A DNA stretch of 64,000 bases, from assembly GCF_022749495.1 (NCBI RefSeq), contig NZ_CP094241.1, forward strand, positions 2,604,001 to 2,668,000, written 5' to 3'. Shown here piece by piece: positions 28,125 through 37,519 of this stretch (position 1 is its first letter; the number at the start of each line of letters is the position of its first letter). Position numbers and translations under genes: made by a program. The stretch comes from Neisseria macacae ATCC 33926. Its GTDB lineage: Bacteria; Pseudomonadota; Gammaproteobacteria; Burkholderiales; Neisseriaceae. Under the pieces are notes generated by a model. The model was given only the letters and a program-made list of their open reading frames with translations. It searched no databases and was not told where the DNA came from.

Positions 28125-28216
28125 AATTATGTACACAACGCTTTCCCGCCTATCTATAAACCTTTCCTGCTTTCAGACGACCTTTTGTCATTTTGTAAAG
28201 CAAGGATAAGAAAATT

Positions 28217-28258
28217 ATGGAAGAATACCTGTTTGGCTTAATTGCCCTTGCTGCCTGA
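28217..28258 (+). other. Tiny frame in the gap before the next gene
   Basis: ATG encodes MEEYLFGLIALAA then stops. Preceded by AAGGA spacing like a ribosome-binding site and a DUS half-site at 28175. Probably the decayed start of a gene or a leader peptide; weak evidence. Confidence 0.25.
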
Positions 28259-28330
28259 CATGAAGAGGGTTACTCTTCTGCATAATTTTGATTTCATTAC
28301 CCGGTCGGGGTTAAACGTAAAGGAACTTTG

Positions 28331-28999
28331 ATGAAAAAATACCTCATGCTATTTGCTCTTTTCGCCGCTGCCGGCGCTCAGGCAAAAGAATTTTTCCGTG
28401 TGACCGATCTGCCCGACGGCTGGCAGGCGCATATTTCTGTCGAGGGCTGCAAAGACAATCATTGCGGCGGCAAAGGCGCGGTGTTTTTGTATCACCCTAA
28501 GAAGGAAACCACAAATGTTTTTAAGAGTGACGACCTGATATTTGAACGCGGCGAAGGCAGCAAAATCTCTGCGGCAAAAAGCCCTTTGATTATGAAAGAC
28601 TTTACCTTTGACGGACTCAAAGATATTGCCGTTGCGACAGGCAATAAAGGCCCTAAAAACTCTCCTACATACGATATCTACGAGCAAGGCGAGTATGGTG
28701 ATTTTAGCCAAAGTTATTCACTGACTGAATTGACCAAGAATTACATGGGGATGTTCCGCGTCGACAACAAACAAAAAGCCCTGATTGTGACGAATGAAGT
28801 CGACTGCTGCACCCGTATCGAAGAACGCTACCGTTACAACCACGATGAGTATAGTCTGGTGCCGTTCTACTCCCGTTCAGTCGATACCTCTGACGAGGAC
28901 AAGGTCGTGGTAACTGAAACCCGAACCGACCGTCGTGGCAACGAGAAAACCACTACCCGAACCTACACCCCCGCACAATGGCAGCGTCTGAATAAATAA
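28331..28999 (+). CDS. Exported hypothetical protein with Cys pairs
   Basis: A 222-residue exported protein. Start ATG 28331 is preferred over the TTG three bases earlier because AAAGGAA lies 7-11 bases ahead. The signal peptide (MKKYLMLFALFAAAGAQA) is cut before KEF. The mature part has GCKDNHCGG and VDCCTRIEERYRY, suggesting disulfides, and a central FTFDGLKDIAVATGNKG segment resembling repeat-type (FG-GAP/XAC2610-like) beta structure. The tail is Thr/Arg-rich (TETRTDRRGNEKTTTRTYTP). Periplasmic or surface location is likely; function unknown. Confidence 0.65.
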   Translation: MKKYLMLFALFAAAGAQAKEFFRVTDLPDGWQAHISVEGCKDNHCGGKGAVFLYHPKKETTNVFKSDDLIFERGEGSKISAAKSPLIMKDFTFDGLKDIAVATGNKGPKNSPTYDIYEQGEYGDFSQSYSLTELTKNYMGMFRVDNKQKALIVTNEVDCCTRIEERYRYNHDEYSLVPFYSRSVDTSDEDKVVVTETRTDRRGNEKTTTRTYTPAQWQRLNK

Positions 29000-29052
29000 T
29001 CCGGTCAGACCGGATATGAATCCGCCACATAGCTGGCGGATAATGCAAACGC

Positions 29053-29097
29053 AAAGGTCGTCTGAAAACTTGAGATTCAGGTTTTCAGACGACCTTT
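29053..29097 (+). terminator. DUS inverted-repeat terminator
   Basis: AAAGGTCGTCTGAAAAC pairs with GTTTTCAGACGACCTTT between the exported-protein gene and prfB. Confidence 0.85.
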
Positions 29098-29163
29098 ATC
29101 ATAGAAAAAAGCCCGCAAATCCCTTACAATACGCCCCTAAAATTTTGAAAGAACACAAGAATC

Positions 29164-30267
29164 ATGGAAGCCGAAGTAATCAACCAGCTCAACAACACCC
29201 TGAACGATTTGGAAAAGCGCAGCGAAGACATCCGCGTCTATATGGACTATCAGGGCAAGAAAGACCGATTGGAAGAAGTCATCGGCCTTTCCGAAGACCC
29301 TGAGCTGTGGAATGACCCCAAACGCGCCCAAGAAATCGGCAAAGAGCGCAAAATCCTCGAAGGCATCGTGTTGACGCTCGACAACATCGCGTCGGGCATC
29401 GAAGACAACCGAATGCTGATTGAAATGACCGTCGAAGAAAACGACGAAGAAGGTTTCGCCGCCGTGCAGGAAGACGTGGCGGGACTGGAAAAACAGATGG
29501 CGGATTTGGAGTTCAAACGGATGTTCAACCAGCCCGCCGACCCGAACAACTGCTTTATCGACATCACCGCAGGCGCGGGCGGTACGGAAGCGGAAGACTG
29601 GGCGGGCATGCTGTTCCGCATGTACAGCCGCTACGCCGAGCGCAAAGGCTTCAAAATCGAAATCCTCGAAGAAGACGACGGCGAAATCGCGGGCATCAAC
29701 CGCGCCACCATCCGCGTGGAAGGCGAATACGCCTACGGTTTGCTGCGCACGGAAACCGGCGTTCACCGCCTGGTGCGCTACTCGCCGTTTGACTCGAACA
29801 ACAAACGCCATACGTCGTTCTCATCCGTGTTCGTCTATCCCGAAATCGACGATTCCATCGAAATCGAAATCAACCCCGCCGATTTGCGTATCGACACTTA
29901 TCGCGCATCGGGCGCGGGCGGTCAGCACATCAATAAAACCGATTCCGCCGTGCGCATTACCCACGAGCCGACGGGGATTGTGGTGCAGTGTCAAAACGAC
30001 CGTTCGCAACACGCCAACAAAGCCGCTGCGATGGAAATGTTGAAATCCAAACTGTATGAATTGGAGATGCGCAAACGTAATGAAGAGAAACAAGCGTTGG
30101 AAGAAGGCAAGTCCGATGTGGGTTGGGGCAGCCAAATCCGCTCATACGTCTTGGACTCCTCGCGCATCAAAGACTTGCGCACGGGCTACGAAGTCGGCAA
30201 CACCAAAGCCGTATTGGACGGCGATTTGGACGGCTTCATCGAAGCCAGCTTGAAACAGGGCGTATAA
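29164..30267 (+). CDS. prfB: Peptide chain release factor 2
   Basis: Release factor RF2, 367 residues, which frees nascent protein at UGA and UAA codons. The anticodon-like motif SPF (VRYSPFDSNNKRHTSF) and the catalytic GGQ (SGAGGQHINKTDSAVR) are present, and the N-terminal helical domain is complete. The reading frame is continuous: the +1 programmed frameshift that controls RF2 in E. coli and many bacteria is absent, with no in-frame UGA near codon 26. ATG 29164 is the first in frame and gives the family's length. DUS hairpins lie on both sides, so it is probably monocistronic. Confidence 0.97.
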   Translation: MEAEVINQLNNTLNDLEKRSEDIRVYMDYQGKKDRLEEVIGLSEDPELWNDPKRAQEIGKERKILEGIVLTLDNIASGIEDNRMLIEMTVEENDEEGFAAVQEDVAGLEKQMADLEFKRMFNQPADPNNCFIDITAGAGGTEAEDWAGMLFRMYSRYAERKGFKIEILEEDDGEIAGINRATIRVEGEYAYGLLRTETGVHRLVRYSPFDSNNKRHTSFSSVFVYPEIDDSIEIEINPADLRIDTYRASGAGGQHINKTDSAVRITHEPTGIVVQCQNDRSQHANKAAAMEMLKSKLYELEMRKRNEEKQALEEGKSDVGWGSQIRSYVLDSSRIKDLRTGYEVGNTKAVLDGDLDGFIEASLKQGV

Positions 30268-30280
30268 ACCTCAAAAGATA

Positions 30281-30327
30281 AAAAGGTCGTCTGAAAACCA
30301 GAGATTTCGGTTTTCAGACGACCTTTT
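30281..30327. terminator. DUS inverted-repeat, shared by converging genes
   Basis: AAAAGGTCGTCTGAAAACC pairs with GGTTTTCAGACGACCTTTT between prfB and the converging tlpA gene. Confidence 0.85.
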
Positions 30328-30355
30328 TGTTTTCTCAGTTCGCTTTCAGCCTGGC

Positions 30356-30838
30356 TTATTTACATTTCTCTTTAGCTGCATTGACGGCGGCGGTCAGGCT
30401 TTTTTCGTTGACTTCGCCGGTGATGGTTTGTTTGTAACCGCATTTCGGGGCTTCGACGACGGTGAACGGCAGGACGCCGACGTTGTTGCCGTAAGACTTC
30501 ATGAAATTGCGGCTGTCCGCGCCGGTATAACGCCAAACATGATAGCTGACGGGGGTTTGTTTCAAGAATTTGCCGATGTTGTCGGAAGTATCCAACGCGA
30601 TACCGACCATATCGACACTGCCTTTTTTCTGCGCTTTGTACCAAGCGGACATGGCGGGCATTTCCTTACGGCACGGACCGCACCAGGTCGCCCACAGGTT
30701 CACCACGCGCACAGGCGCTTTGAGCGATTGCAGGCTTTGCGGTTTGTTGTCGTTCCAGCCTGCCAGCGGGTCGGCGGCAAACGCAGGGGCAGACAGGGCG
30801 GCGGTCATCAAAACAGAGGCAAGCAATAATTTTTTCAT
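30356..30838 (-). CDS. tlpA: TlpA-family periplasmic thioredoxin
   Basis: A 160-residue exported thiol:disulfide reductant. I chose ATG at 30838 (MKKLLLASVLMTAALSAPAFA, cut before ADP) because GGATGGAAC lies just upstream; an ATG 21 bases earlier lacks this. The active site reads LWATWCGPCRKEMP, and PFTVV marks the cis-Pro loop. TlpA/ResA/DsbE-type proteins keep cysteines reduced for cytochrome maturation or for other periplasmic proteins; the exact client is unknown. Two more Cys near the C-terminus (PKCGYKQ, KEKCK) are unusual and may form a second disulfide. Confidence 0.88.
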   Translation of the reverse strand: MKKLLLASVLMTAALSAPAFAADPLAGWNDNKPQSLQSLKAPVRVVNLWATWCGPCRKEMPAMSAWYKAQKKGSVDMVGIALDTSDNIGKFLKQTPVSYHVWRYTGADSRNFMKSYGNNVGVLPFTVVEAPKCGYKQTITGEVNEKSLTAAVNAAKEKCK

Positions 30839-31026
30839 AAGTTCCATCCTTTGCATCAATCAGATGAACGCATTGTAACCCCTTTCAGCGTGCTGTCTAT
30901 GGAGAAAATGAAGATGTTGGATTTTAGCGGTAAAAAATGACGATTATTGGGTGATAAGTTGAGGAAATCGCCAAGGCAGCCGATAATAAAGCCCATCAGC
31001 AAAATCTAAAAACATTGGAGAACCCT

Positions 31027-31386
31027 ATGTCGTCTGAATTCACGCTCTACCACAATCCCCGTTGCAGCAAATCGCGCGCCGCTTTCGACCTGCTCGAAGC
31101 GCGCGGCATCAAAGCCGAAGTCGTCAAATACCTCGACACCCCGCCCGACTTGGCGACACTGAAAGACATTTTCGCTAAGCTGGGCTTGGCGTCCGTACGC
31201 GGCATGATGCGCGTCAAAGACGACTTGTACAAAGAACTCGGTTTGGACAAGCCTGACCTCGACAACCAAGCCCTGCTCGAAGCCATCGCAGCCCACCCTG
31301 CCCTGCTCGAACGCCCCATCCTGACCACACAGGACAAAGCCGCCATCGGCAGACCGCTCGAAAACATCGAAGCCCTGTTGGACTGA
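31027..31386 (+). CDS. ArsC/YfgD-family thioredoxin-fold reductase
   Basis: A 119-residue protein of the ArsC family. The motif YHNPRCSKSRAAFDLL gives the active-site Cys; LDTPPDLATLKDIFAKLG and RPILTTQDKAAIGRP are family hallmarks (the Pro-Ile turn). It may reduce arsenate or act as a glutaredoxin-like reductase; the YfgD branch has no proven arsenate role, so the symbol is left empty. ATG 31027 has GGAGA 5-9 bases ahead; a TTG 12 bases upstream is less likely. The next gene begins 22 bases after the stop, so the two are likely co-transcribed. Confidence 0.9.
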   Translation: MSSEFTLYHNPRCSKSRAAFDLLEARGIKAEVVKYLDTPPDLATLKDIFAKLGLASVRGMMRVKDDLYKELGLDKPDLDNQALLEAIAAHPALLERPILTTQDKAAIGRPLENIEALLD

Positions 31387-31408
31387 AGCGCGGGAAGGCC
31401 GTCCCTAC

Positions 31409-32080
31409 ATGATTTCCCTGTTCCGCAGCCGCAACGGCTTGCGCTACTACCTCTTTCGCGGCATAGGCCTGAGTATCCTGTTGGTACTCGGCATATTCGG
31501 CGAGGGCGCATGGCAGGTGTACCACACCGGCTCGCAGCCCCTGCCCGGTCATATCCGCGCCGATGCCGCCCTCGTGCTCGGCGCCGCCGCGTGGGACAAA
31601 CGGCCTTCGCCCATCTTCCGCGAACGCATCAACCACGCCATCACCCTCTACCAAAGCCACCGCGTCGAAAAAATCGTTTTCACCGGCGGAACACCCAAAA
31701 AAGGCTACATGACCGAAGCCGAAGTCGGTCGGCGCTACGCCCTCAAACAAGGCATACCTGCGCACAACATCCTCTTTGAAAACACCTCGCGCAACACCTA
31801 CGAAAATATCCGCAACATCCGCCCGATATTGCGCGCCGAAGGCATCGGAAGCATCATCATCGTCAGCGACCCCTACCACCTCGCCCGCGCCCTCGAAATC
31901 GCCTCCGACCTCGACATCGAAGCCTACATCTCCGCCACGCCGACCACGCGGTTCGACCAAAGCAAGGAAAAAAACAAATTCCTGCTTCAAGAAAGCTACG
32001 CCCTCTTCCTCTACCGCATCGGCAAATGGAGCGAAAACTTTTGGGACTGGCTGACGATGAGTAAAACAGAAGACGAATAA
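31409..32080 (+). CDS. SanA/YdcF-family (DUF218) envelope protein
   Basis: A 223-residue protein with one N-terminal membrane segment (residues about 13-33, YLFRGIGLSILLVLGIF) and a DUF218 domain: ALVLGAAAWDKRPSPIFRER, VFTGGTPKKGYMTEAE, ILFENTSRNTYENI and IIVSDPYHLARALEIA. In E. coli, SanA helps keep the envelope tight to large antibiotics such as vancomycin. The substrate is unknown. It follows the ArsC-like gene closely and ends at a DUS hairpin. Confidence 0.88.
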   Translation: MISLFRSRNGLRYYLFRGIGLSILLVLGIFGEGAWQVYHTGSQPLPGHIRADAALVLGAAAWDKRPSPIFRERINHAITLYQSHRVEKIVFTGGTPKKGYMTEAEVGRRYALKQGIPAHNILFENTSRNTYENIRNIRPILRAEGIGSIIIVSDPYHLARALEIASDLDIEAYISATPTTRFDQSKEKNKFLLQESYALFLYRIGKWSENFWDWLTMSKTEDE

Positions 32081-32085
32081 AGGAA

Positions 32086-32130
32086 AAAAGGTCGTCTGAA
32101 AACCGAATTTTCAGGTTTCAGACGACCTTT
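32086..32130 (+). terminator. DUS inverted-repeat terminator
   Basis: AAAGGTCGTCTGAAAACC pairs with GGTTTCAGACGACCTTT after the SanA-like gene. Confidence 0.85.
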
Positions 32131-32190
32131 CATTGTCCGATTCCGTCTAAAAACAGTAAAATACCCGTTTTAAAAGATTCTGGAGCCATC

Positions 32191-33585
32191 ATGACCGTCA
32201 AAACCCGTTTCGCCCCCAGCCCCACCGGCTACCTGCACATCGGCGGCGTGCGCACCGCCTTGTTTTCATGGGCGTTTGCCCGCCATCACAAAGGCGAGTT
32301 CTTATTGCGTATCGAAGACACCGACTTGGCGCGTTCTACCGCCGAATCCGTCAACATCATCCTCGACGGCATGAAATGGGTCGGTCTCGATTACGACAAC
32401 GCCGACAACGTCGTGTACCAAACCCGCCGTTTCGACCGCTATAAAGAAGTCATCGCCGAACTCTTGGAAAAAGGCGCCGCCTACTACTGCTATTGCAGCA
32501 AAGAAGAGCTGGAGGCCATGCGCGAGAAAGCCGAAAAAGAAGGCACGGCGACTTACGACCGCCGCTGGCGTCCCGAAGCAGGCAAAACCCTGCCCGAAAT
32601 CCCTGCCGACGTGCAACCCGTCGTCCGCTTCAAAACGCCTTTAGACGGCGTTACCAAGTGGACGGATTTGGTCAAAGGCGAAATCTCCATTCCCAACGAA
32701 GCACTCGACGACCTGATTATCGCCCGCGCCGACGGTACGCCGACCTACAACTTCTGCGTCGTCGTGGACGACTACGACATGGGCGTTACCCACGTTATCC
32801 GCGGCGACGACCATGTGAACAACACCCCAAAACAAATCAACATCTTAAAAGCCATCGGCGCGAACCTGCCCGAATACGGCCACCTGCCCATGATTCTCAA
32901 CGAACAAGGCAAAAAAATCTCCAAACGCAGCGGCGATACCGTCGCCATTACCGATTTCGGCGCGATGGGCATCCTGCCCGAAGCCATGCTCAACTATCTG
33001 GCGCGTTTGGGCTGGGCGCACGGCGACGACGAATTTTTCACGATGGAACAATTCATCGAATGGTTTGATTTGAAAGACGTTTCCCCGTCTCCAAGCCGCA
33101 TGGACTTGAAAAAGCTCTACTGGATAAACGGCGAACACATCAAAATCACGCCCAACGAGAAACTTGCCGAACTCGTCAAACCCCGCCTCGCCCTGCGCGA
33201 CATTTACGACACGGCAAAACCCGCGTTGGAAGACGTGTTGGCATTGGTCAAAGACCGCGCACAAGACCTGAACACCCTCGCCGACGAGTGCCTCTACTTC
33301 TACGTCAAACAAACGCCCGCCGAAGCGGACGTGCAGAAACATTGGGACGACGAAGCCGCCGCCCGTATGCTGCGCTTCGCCGAACGCCTCGAAGGGCTGG
33401 AAGACTGGAACGCCGAAGCCATCCACGACCTGTTCAAACCCTTCTGCGACGAAGAAGGCATCAAAATGGGCAAACTCGGCATGCCCCTGCGCCTCGCCGT
33501 CTGCGGCACGGCGAAAACCCCCAGCGTCGATGCCGTGTTGGCATTAATCGGTAAGGAAGAAGTGTTGAAACGGATTCGTTCTTAA
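32191..33585 (+). CDS. gltX: Glutamyl-tRNA synthetase
   Basis: A 464-residue class I aminoacyl-tRNA synthetase that loads glutamate on tRNA-Glu. The HIGH-type motif is PSPTGYLHIGG (residues about 9-19), and the KMSKS-type motif is GKKISKRSGD (about 237-246). The C-terminal anticodon-binding domain is complete (FCDEEGIKMGKLGMPLRLAV). ATG 32191 lies after TCTGGAG, a good ribosome-binding site. Ordinary GC, with DUS hairpins on both sides. Confidence 0.98.
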   Translation: MTVKTRFAPSPTGYLHIGGVRTALFSWAFARHHKGEFLLRIEDTDLARSTAESVNIILDGMKWVGLDYDNADNVVYQTRRFDRYKEVIAELLEKGAAYYCYCSKEELEAMREKAEKEGTATYDRRWRPEAGKTLPEIPADVQPVVRFKTPLDGVTKWTDLVKGEISIPNEALDDLIIARADGTPTYNFCVVVDDYDMGVTHVIRGDDHVNNTPKQINILKAIGANLPEYGHLPMILNEQGKKISKRSGDTVAITDFGAMGILPEAMLNYLARLGWAHGDDEFFTMEQFIEWFDLKDVSPSPSRMDLKKLYWINGEHIKITPNEKLAELVKPRLALRDIYDTAKPALEDVLALVKDRAQDLNTLADECLYFYVKQTPAEADVQKHWDDEAAARMLRFAERLEGLEDWNAEAIHDLFKPFCDEEGIKMGKLGMPLRLAVCGTAKTPSVDAVLALIGKEEVLKRIRS

Positions 33586-33592
33586 AACGTTG

Positions 33593-33627
33593 AAAAGGTC
33601 GTCTGAAAATTTTCAGACGACCTTTTT
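33593..33627. terminator. DUS inverted-repeat, shared by converging genes
   Basis: AAAAGGTCGTCTGAAAA pairs with TTTTCAGACGACCTTTT with almost no loop, between gltX and the DUF2167 gene. Confidence 0.88.
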
Positions 33628-33642
33628 TAGTTTCGCAGAAAC

Positions 33643-34590
33643 TTATTCTTCGCTTTGATTTTTATCTTTTTTGCGCCATAAGCCTTTAAACAGCGCGCCT
33701 GCCCCAATCACGCCGACAGCAATCAATTTGCCGAATTTGGCGAGCAATGCGCCTGCAAGAGCCAACAAGCCCAGTTTTTTCGCAGCCAATCCGCCGACTA
33801 AGGCAGCCAATCCGTATTCCGCCACTTTGTCGGTCGCGGCATTGAAATCGCTGTAACGCTTGCCTTCGTTGAATTCGATATTGCCCAATAATTCCCGTGC
33901 GATAGGTTTGTATTGGTCTACGCTGTTCAAATCGGTGACCATGGTCAGTTGGATAAAGCCTTCGCGGCCGAGCTGGTAAGTGTTGTAGTTGATGGCAGGA
34001 TTTTGGTCGGGTTTGTTTTTCTCCCAAACGTCAATCGACCAAATCAGGCGATGGGTAGCCGCATCATATTGCGGTTTTTCCACCCAGCCGCGCGTTTCCA
34101 ATTCAGGCAGGTTGCGGGCGGCACGTTCTTTGTTTTGCTCCTCAGAACCTTCTTTCAGCTGCTTGAGCATGCCTTCGACATCCCATTCTTTGGCATCGTC
34201 GTCTTTGATGTAACCTGAATCATTGAAATTCAAATCGACCCACCAAGGGGCTGCGCTGTCTTTATTTTTTTGCTCCGGAATAATCAGCCCGTAGCGGTCG
34301 GGATTTGTGCCATTACCCCATTCTTCCATCAAGCTATTGGCGGCATCTTTTTTAATAAAGACCATTTTGGCGGGCAGTTTCAGTTTTGCCTGGTTGCCCA
34401 AGTCGATAACTGCCGGGCCGGTGATTGTTTGTTTGGCGATCTCGTCCTCTGAAACAGTTGAAGCATTTTTCGAGTTTGGCGCAGATGCTTCGACGGCTGA
34501 AGCAGTATCCGGTTTGGCGGCATACGCAGGCAAGGTTTGGAGGGATAACAAGGCTGCCAAAACAGCGCAGGCAAGACGGTTGCTTTTCAT
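33643..34590 (-). CDS. DUF2167 membrane-anchored protein
   Basis: A 315-residue protein with a signal peptide (MKSNRLACAVLAALLSLQTLPAYA) and a DUF2167 body: AVIDLGNQAKLKLPAKMVFI, WWVDLNFNDSGYIKDDDAKE, YNTYQLGREGFIQLTMVTD. Near the C-terminus two membrane segments (about residues 255-300) end in a basic KGLWRKKDKNQ tail facing the cytoplasm. Function unknown; the family is common in Gram-negative envelopes. Two adjacent ATGs (34590, 34593) are both possible; I used the second. Confidence 0.85.
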   Translation of the reverse strand: MKSNRLACAVLAALLSLQTLPAYAAKPDTASAVEASAPNSKNASTVSEDEIAKQTITGPAVIDLGNQAKLKLPAKMVFIKKDAANSLMEEWGNGTNPDRYGLIIPEQKNKDSAAPWWVDLNFNDSGYIKDDDAKEWDVEGMLKQLKEGSEEQNKERAARNLPELETRGWVEKPQYDAATHRLIWSIDVWEKNKPDQNPAINYNTYQLGREGFIQLTMVTDLNSVDQYKPIARELLGNIEFNEGKRYSDFNAATDKVAEYGLAALVGGLAAKKLGLLALAGALLAKFGKLIAVGVIGAGALFKGLWRKKDKNQSEE

Positions 34591-34783
34591 CATGGGGTTT
34601 CCATAAAAATGAGTTAAAAAATGCGGACAGCCGAAACACCATACGCTCCAGCGTGACCCAAGAAGGAAGTTTGCAATAATAAAACTACATTTGCATATTA
34701 ATATGCCTATGATTTGAAAAAAATGCGGATAAAATTTCCGATTGGTCGCAATTTGTTACCCAAAGGTACAGACAGTGGCGTTT

Positions 34784-34796
34784 TATAGTGGATTAT
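34784..34796. repeat. Solo Correia end
   Basis: TATAGTGGATTAT matches the left end of a Correia element but no core follows. The stretch 34591-34925 has no gene. Confidence 0.6.
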
Positions 34797-34861
34797 CAGG
34801 GCAACAAACCACATGATTCAAATATTTCATGTGGCATGACGCCGCAACGTTCCCACCAATC

Positions 34862-34909
34862 AAAAAGGTCGTCTGAAAACCGGAAATCCCCATTTTCAGA
34901 CGACCTTTT
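34862..34909. terminator. DUS inverted-repeat terminator of gyrB
   Basis: AAAAAGGTCGTCTGAAAA pairs with TTTTCAGACGACCTTTT, 17 bases beyond the gyrB stop on the minus strand. Confidence 0.85.
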
Positions 34910-34925
34910 CATGCTTCACCCCCTA

Positions 34926-37316
34926 TCAAGCGTCGATATTTTGCGCAATCAAGGCATTGTTTTCGATGAAGGCGCGGCGCGGTTCGACTTCGTCGCCCAT
35001 CAGGGTAACGAACACTTCGTCGGCGGCGATGGCGTCTTCGATGCGCACTTTCAACAAACGGCGCACGGCGGGGTCCATCGTGGTTTCCCAAAGCTGCTCG
35101 GGGTTCATCTCGCCCAATCCTTTGTATCGCTGGATGGACATGCCTTTTTGGGCGTTTTGGAGCAGGATGTTCAGCGCGGTTTCAAAGCTGTCCACGTCGT
35201 ACTCGTTCTCGCCTTTATAAAGCTTGGCACCCTCGCCGACCAAGCCTTTGAGCGCGGCGGCGGTTTGGGTGAGGGTTTGGTAGGCTTTGCTGTTGAGGAA
35301 CTTGGGTTCGATGTAGCTGACCATGACGTTGCCGTGCAGCTTGCGGGTGATTTTGATGAAGCGGTTGCTTTCGTGGCCTTCGATGCGTTCGAGGGCGACT
35401 TCTTTTTCGTCGAGCAAGCCGGAAAGTTCGGTAACGGCTTTATCGGCGTTTTCAGACGACGTCAAATCAATGGGCGACGCGTGCAGCATGGCGCGCAGGA
35501 CGAGTTCGTCCACGAAGCGGCTTTCCTGTTCGATAACGGTTTTCGCCAACAGGAATTGTTTGGCGGTATCGGCAAGTTCTGCGCCTTCGATGGTGCGGCC
35601 GTCTGAAACGATTTTGGCTTTTTCCAAGGCAAGGCCGAGCAGCCATTGGTCTTTTTCAAGCTCATCTTTGAGGTAACGCTCCTGCTTGCCGTATTTGGCT
35701 TTGTAGAGCGGCGGCTGGGCGATGTAGATGTAGCCGCGTTCGACCAGTTCGGGCATTTGGCGGTAGAAGAAGGTCAGGAGCAGGGTACGGATGTGCGCGC
35801 CGTCCACGTCGGCATCGGTCATGATGATGATGCGGTGGTAACGCAGTTTTTCGGGGTTGAACTCTTCTTTGCCGATGCCTGCGCCCAGCGCGGTAATCAG
35901 GGTGGCGACCTCTTGGCTGGCGAGCATTTTTTCAAAACGGGCTTTTTCGACGTTCAGGATTTTGCCTTTGAGCGGCAAAATGGCTTGGAATTTACGGTCG
36001 CGGCCTTGTTTGGCAGAACCGCCGGCGGAATCGCCCTCGACCAGATAAAGCTCTGACAAGGCAGGGTCTTTTTCTTGGCAGTCGGCGAGTTTGCCGGGCA
36101 GCCCCAAGCCGTCCATCACGCCTTTGCGGCGGGTAATTTCGCGGGCTTTGCGGGCGGCTTCGCGCGCGCGCGCGGCATCAACGATTTTGCTGGTGATGAT
36201 TTTGGCTTCGTTCGGATTTTCTTCGAGGAAGTCGGTCAGGGCTTGGTTGATGACTTCGTTGACGACGGGGCCGATTTCGCTGGAAACCAGTTTGTCTTTG
36301 GTTTGCGACGAGAATTTGGGGTCGGGCAGTTTGACGGACAACACGCAGGTCAAACCTTCGCGCATATCGTCGCCGGCGGTTTCAACTTTGGCTTTTTTGG
36401 CGACTTCGTTGGCTTCAATGTAGCTGTTGATGGTGCGCGTCATCACTTGGCGCAATGCGGTTAAGTGCGTACCGCCGTCGCGCTGCGGGATGTTGTTGGT
36501 GAAGCACTGCACGCTTTCCTGATAGCTGTCGTTCCACTGCATCGCACATTCGACGCTCATGCCGTCTTTTTCACCGAACGCGTAGAAGATTTTTTCGTGC
36601 AACGGCGTTTTTTTGCGGTTCATGTATTGCACGAAACCTGCCACGCCGCCGGAAAGGGCGAAGCTTTCGTGTTTGCCGTCGCGCTCGTCAATCAATTCGA
36701 TGTCCACGCCGTTGTTCAGGAAGGAAAGTTCGCGGATGCGTTTGGCGAGGATGTCGAAGCTGTATTCGACGTTGCCGAAGGTTTCCGCGCTGGCGAGGAA
36801 GCGCACGGTCGTGCCTTTTTTGTCGGAATCGCCGACAACTTTCAACGGCTCTTCGGTTTCGCCGCGCACGAAGCGGACGAAGTGTTCCTTGCCGTCGCGG
36901 TAGATGGTCAGCGTTACCCAATCGGACAGTGCGTTGACGACGGACACGCCCACGCCGTGCAGGCCGCCGGAGATTTTGTAGCTGTTGTTGTCGAACTTGC
37001 CGCCCGCGTGCAATACGGTCATGATGACTTCGGCGGCGGAGCGTCCTTCTTTCGGGTGGATGCCGGTGGGCATACCGCGCCCGTTGTCGGCCACGCTGAC
37101 GGAATTGTCGGCATGGATGGTTACGGTGATTTTGTCGCAATGTCCCGCCAGTGCTTCGTCGATGGCGTTGTCCAATACTTCGAACACCATGTGGTGCAGG
37201 CCGCTGCCGTCCTGCGTGTCGCCGATATACATACCGGGGCGTTTGCGTACCGCTTCCAAGCCTTCCAGCACTTGTATGCTGTCGGCGCCGTATTCTTCGT
37301 GTTTTTGGTCAGTCAT
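34926..37316 (-). CDS. gyrB: DNA gyrase subunit B
   Basis: A 796-residue ATPase subunit of DNA gyrase, which adds negative supercoils with GyrA. GHKL ATPase motifs: EVLDNAIDEALAG, DNGRGMPTGIH, GGLHGVGVSVVNALS. The TOPRIM motifs EGDSAGGSAKQGRDR and DADVDGAHIRTLL and the C-terminal YKGLGEMNPEQLWETTMDP are present. Length matches the longer gyrB form with an insertion near residues 560-730 (SENADKAVTELSGLLDEKEV), as in many beta- and gammaproteobacteria. Ordinary GC. ubiX follows downstream on the other side of a non-coding gap, also on the minus strand. Confidence 0.98.
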   Translation of the reverse strand: MTDQKHEEYGADSIQVLEGLEAVRKRPGMYIGDTQDGSGLHHMVFEVLDNAIDEALAGHCDKITVTIHADNSVSVADNGRGMPTGIHPKEGRSAAEVIMTVLHAGGKFDNNSYKISGGLHGVGVSVVNALSDWVTLTIYRDGKEHFVRFVRGETEEPLKVVGDSDKKGTTVRFLASAETFGNVEYSFDILAKRIRELSFLNNGVDIELIDERDGKHESFALSGGVAGFVQYMNRKKTPLHEKIFYAFGEKDGMSVECAMQWNDSYQESVQCFTNNIPQRDGGTHLTALRQVMTRTINSYIEANEVAKKAKVETAGDDMREGLTCVLSVKLPDPKFSSQTKDKLVSSEIGPVVNEVINQALTDFLEENPNEAKIITSKIVDAARAREAARKAREITRRKGVMDGLGLPGKLADCQEKDPALSELYLVEGDSAGGSAKQGRDRKFQAILPLKGKILNVEKARFEKMLASQEVATLITALGAGIGKEEFNPEKLRYHRIIIMTDADVDGAHIRTLLLTFFYRQMPELVERGYIYIAQPPLYKAKYGKQERYLKDELEKDQWLLGLALEKAKIVSDGRTIEGAELADTAKQFLLAKTVIEQESRFVDELVLRAMLHASPIDLTSSENADKAVTELSGLLDEKEVALERIEGHESNRFIKITRKLHGNVMVSYIEPKFLNSKAYQTLTQTAAALKGLVGEGAKLYKGENEYDVDSFETALNILLQNAQKGMSIQRYKGLGEMNPEQLWETTMDPAVRRLLKVRIEDAIAADEVFVTLMGDEVEPRRAFIENNALIAQNIDA

Positions 37317-37519
37317 GGTCTTTATCTGTAAGATTTTTTTAAAAGAATTTCTGCTGAGGTCGTCTGAACGACAGTTGGGCGCGCCACCCGGACGGTCAAG
37401 CTGTCCGACGGACGGAAATAGACCGCCATTATACCTGATTCTGCTGGAAAATTCAGCAGCTTAGCACGTTTGCGGCGAGCTTCGGGACGGCAAATTGCCG
37501 TTATCAAACTGCATCGTCT

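Noticed and set aside
34788..35606. Long plus-strand frame opposite gyrB
   Set aside because: Antisense shadow of gyrB, which has full family motifs on the minus strand.
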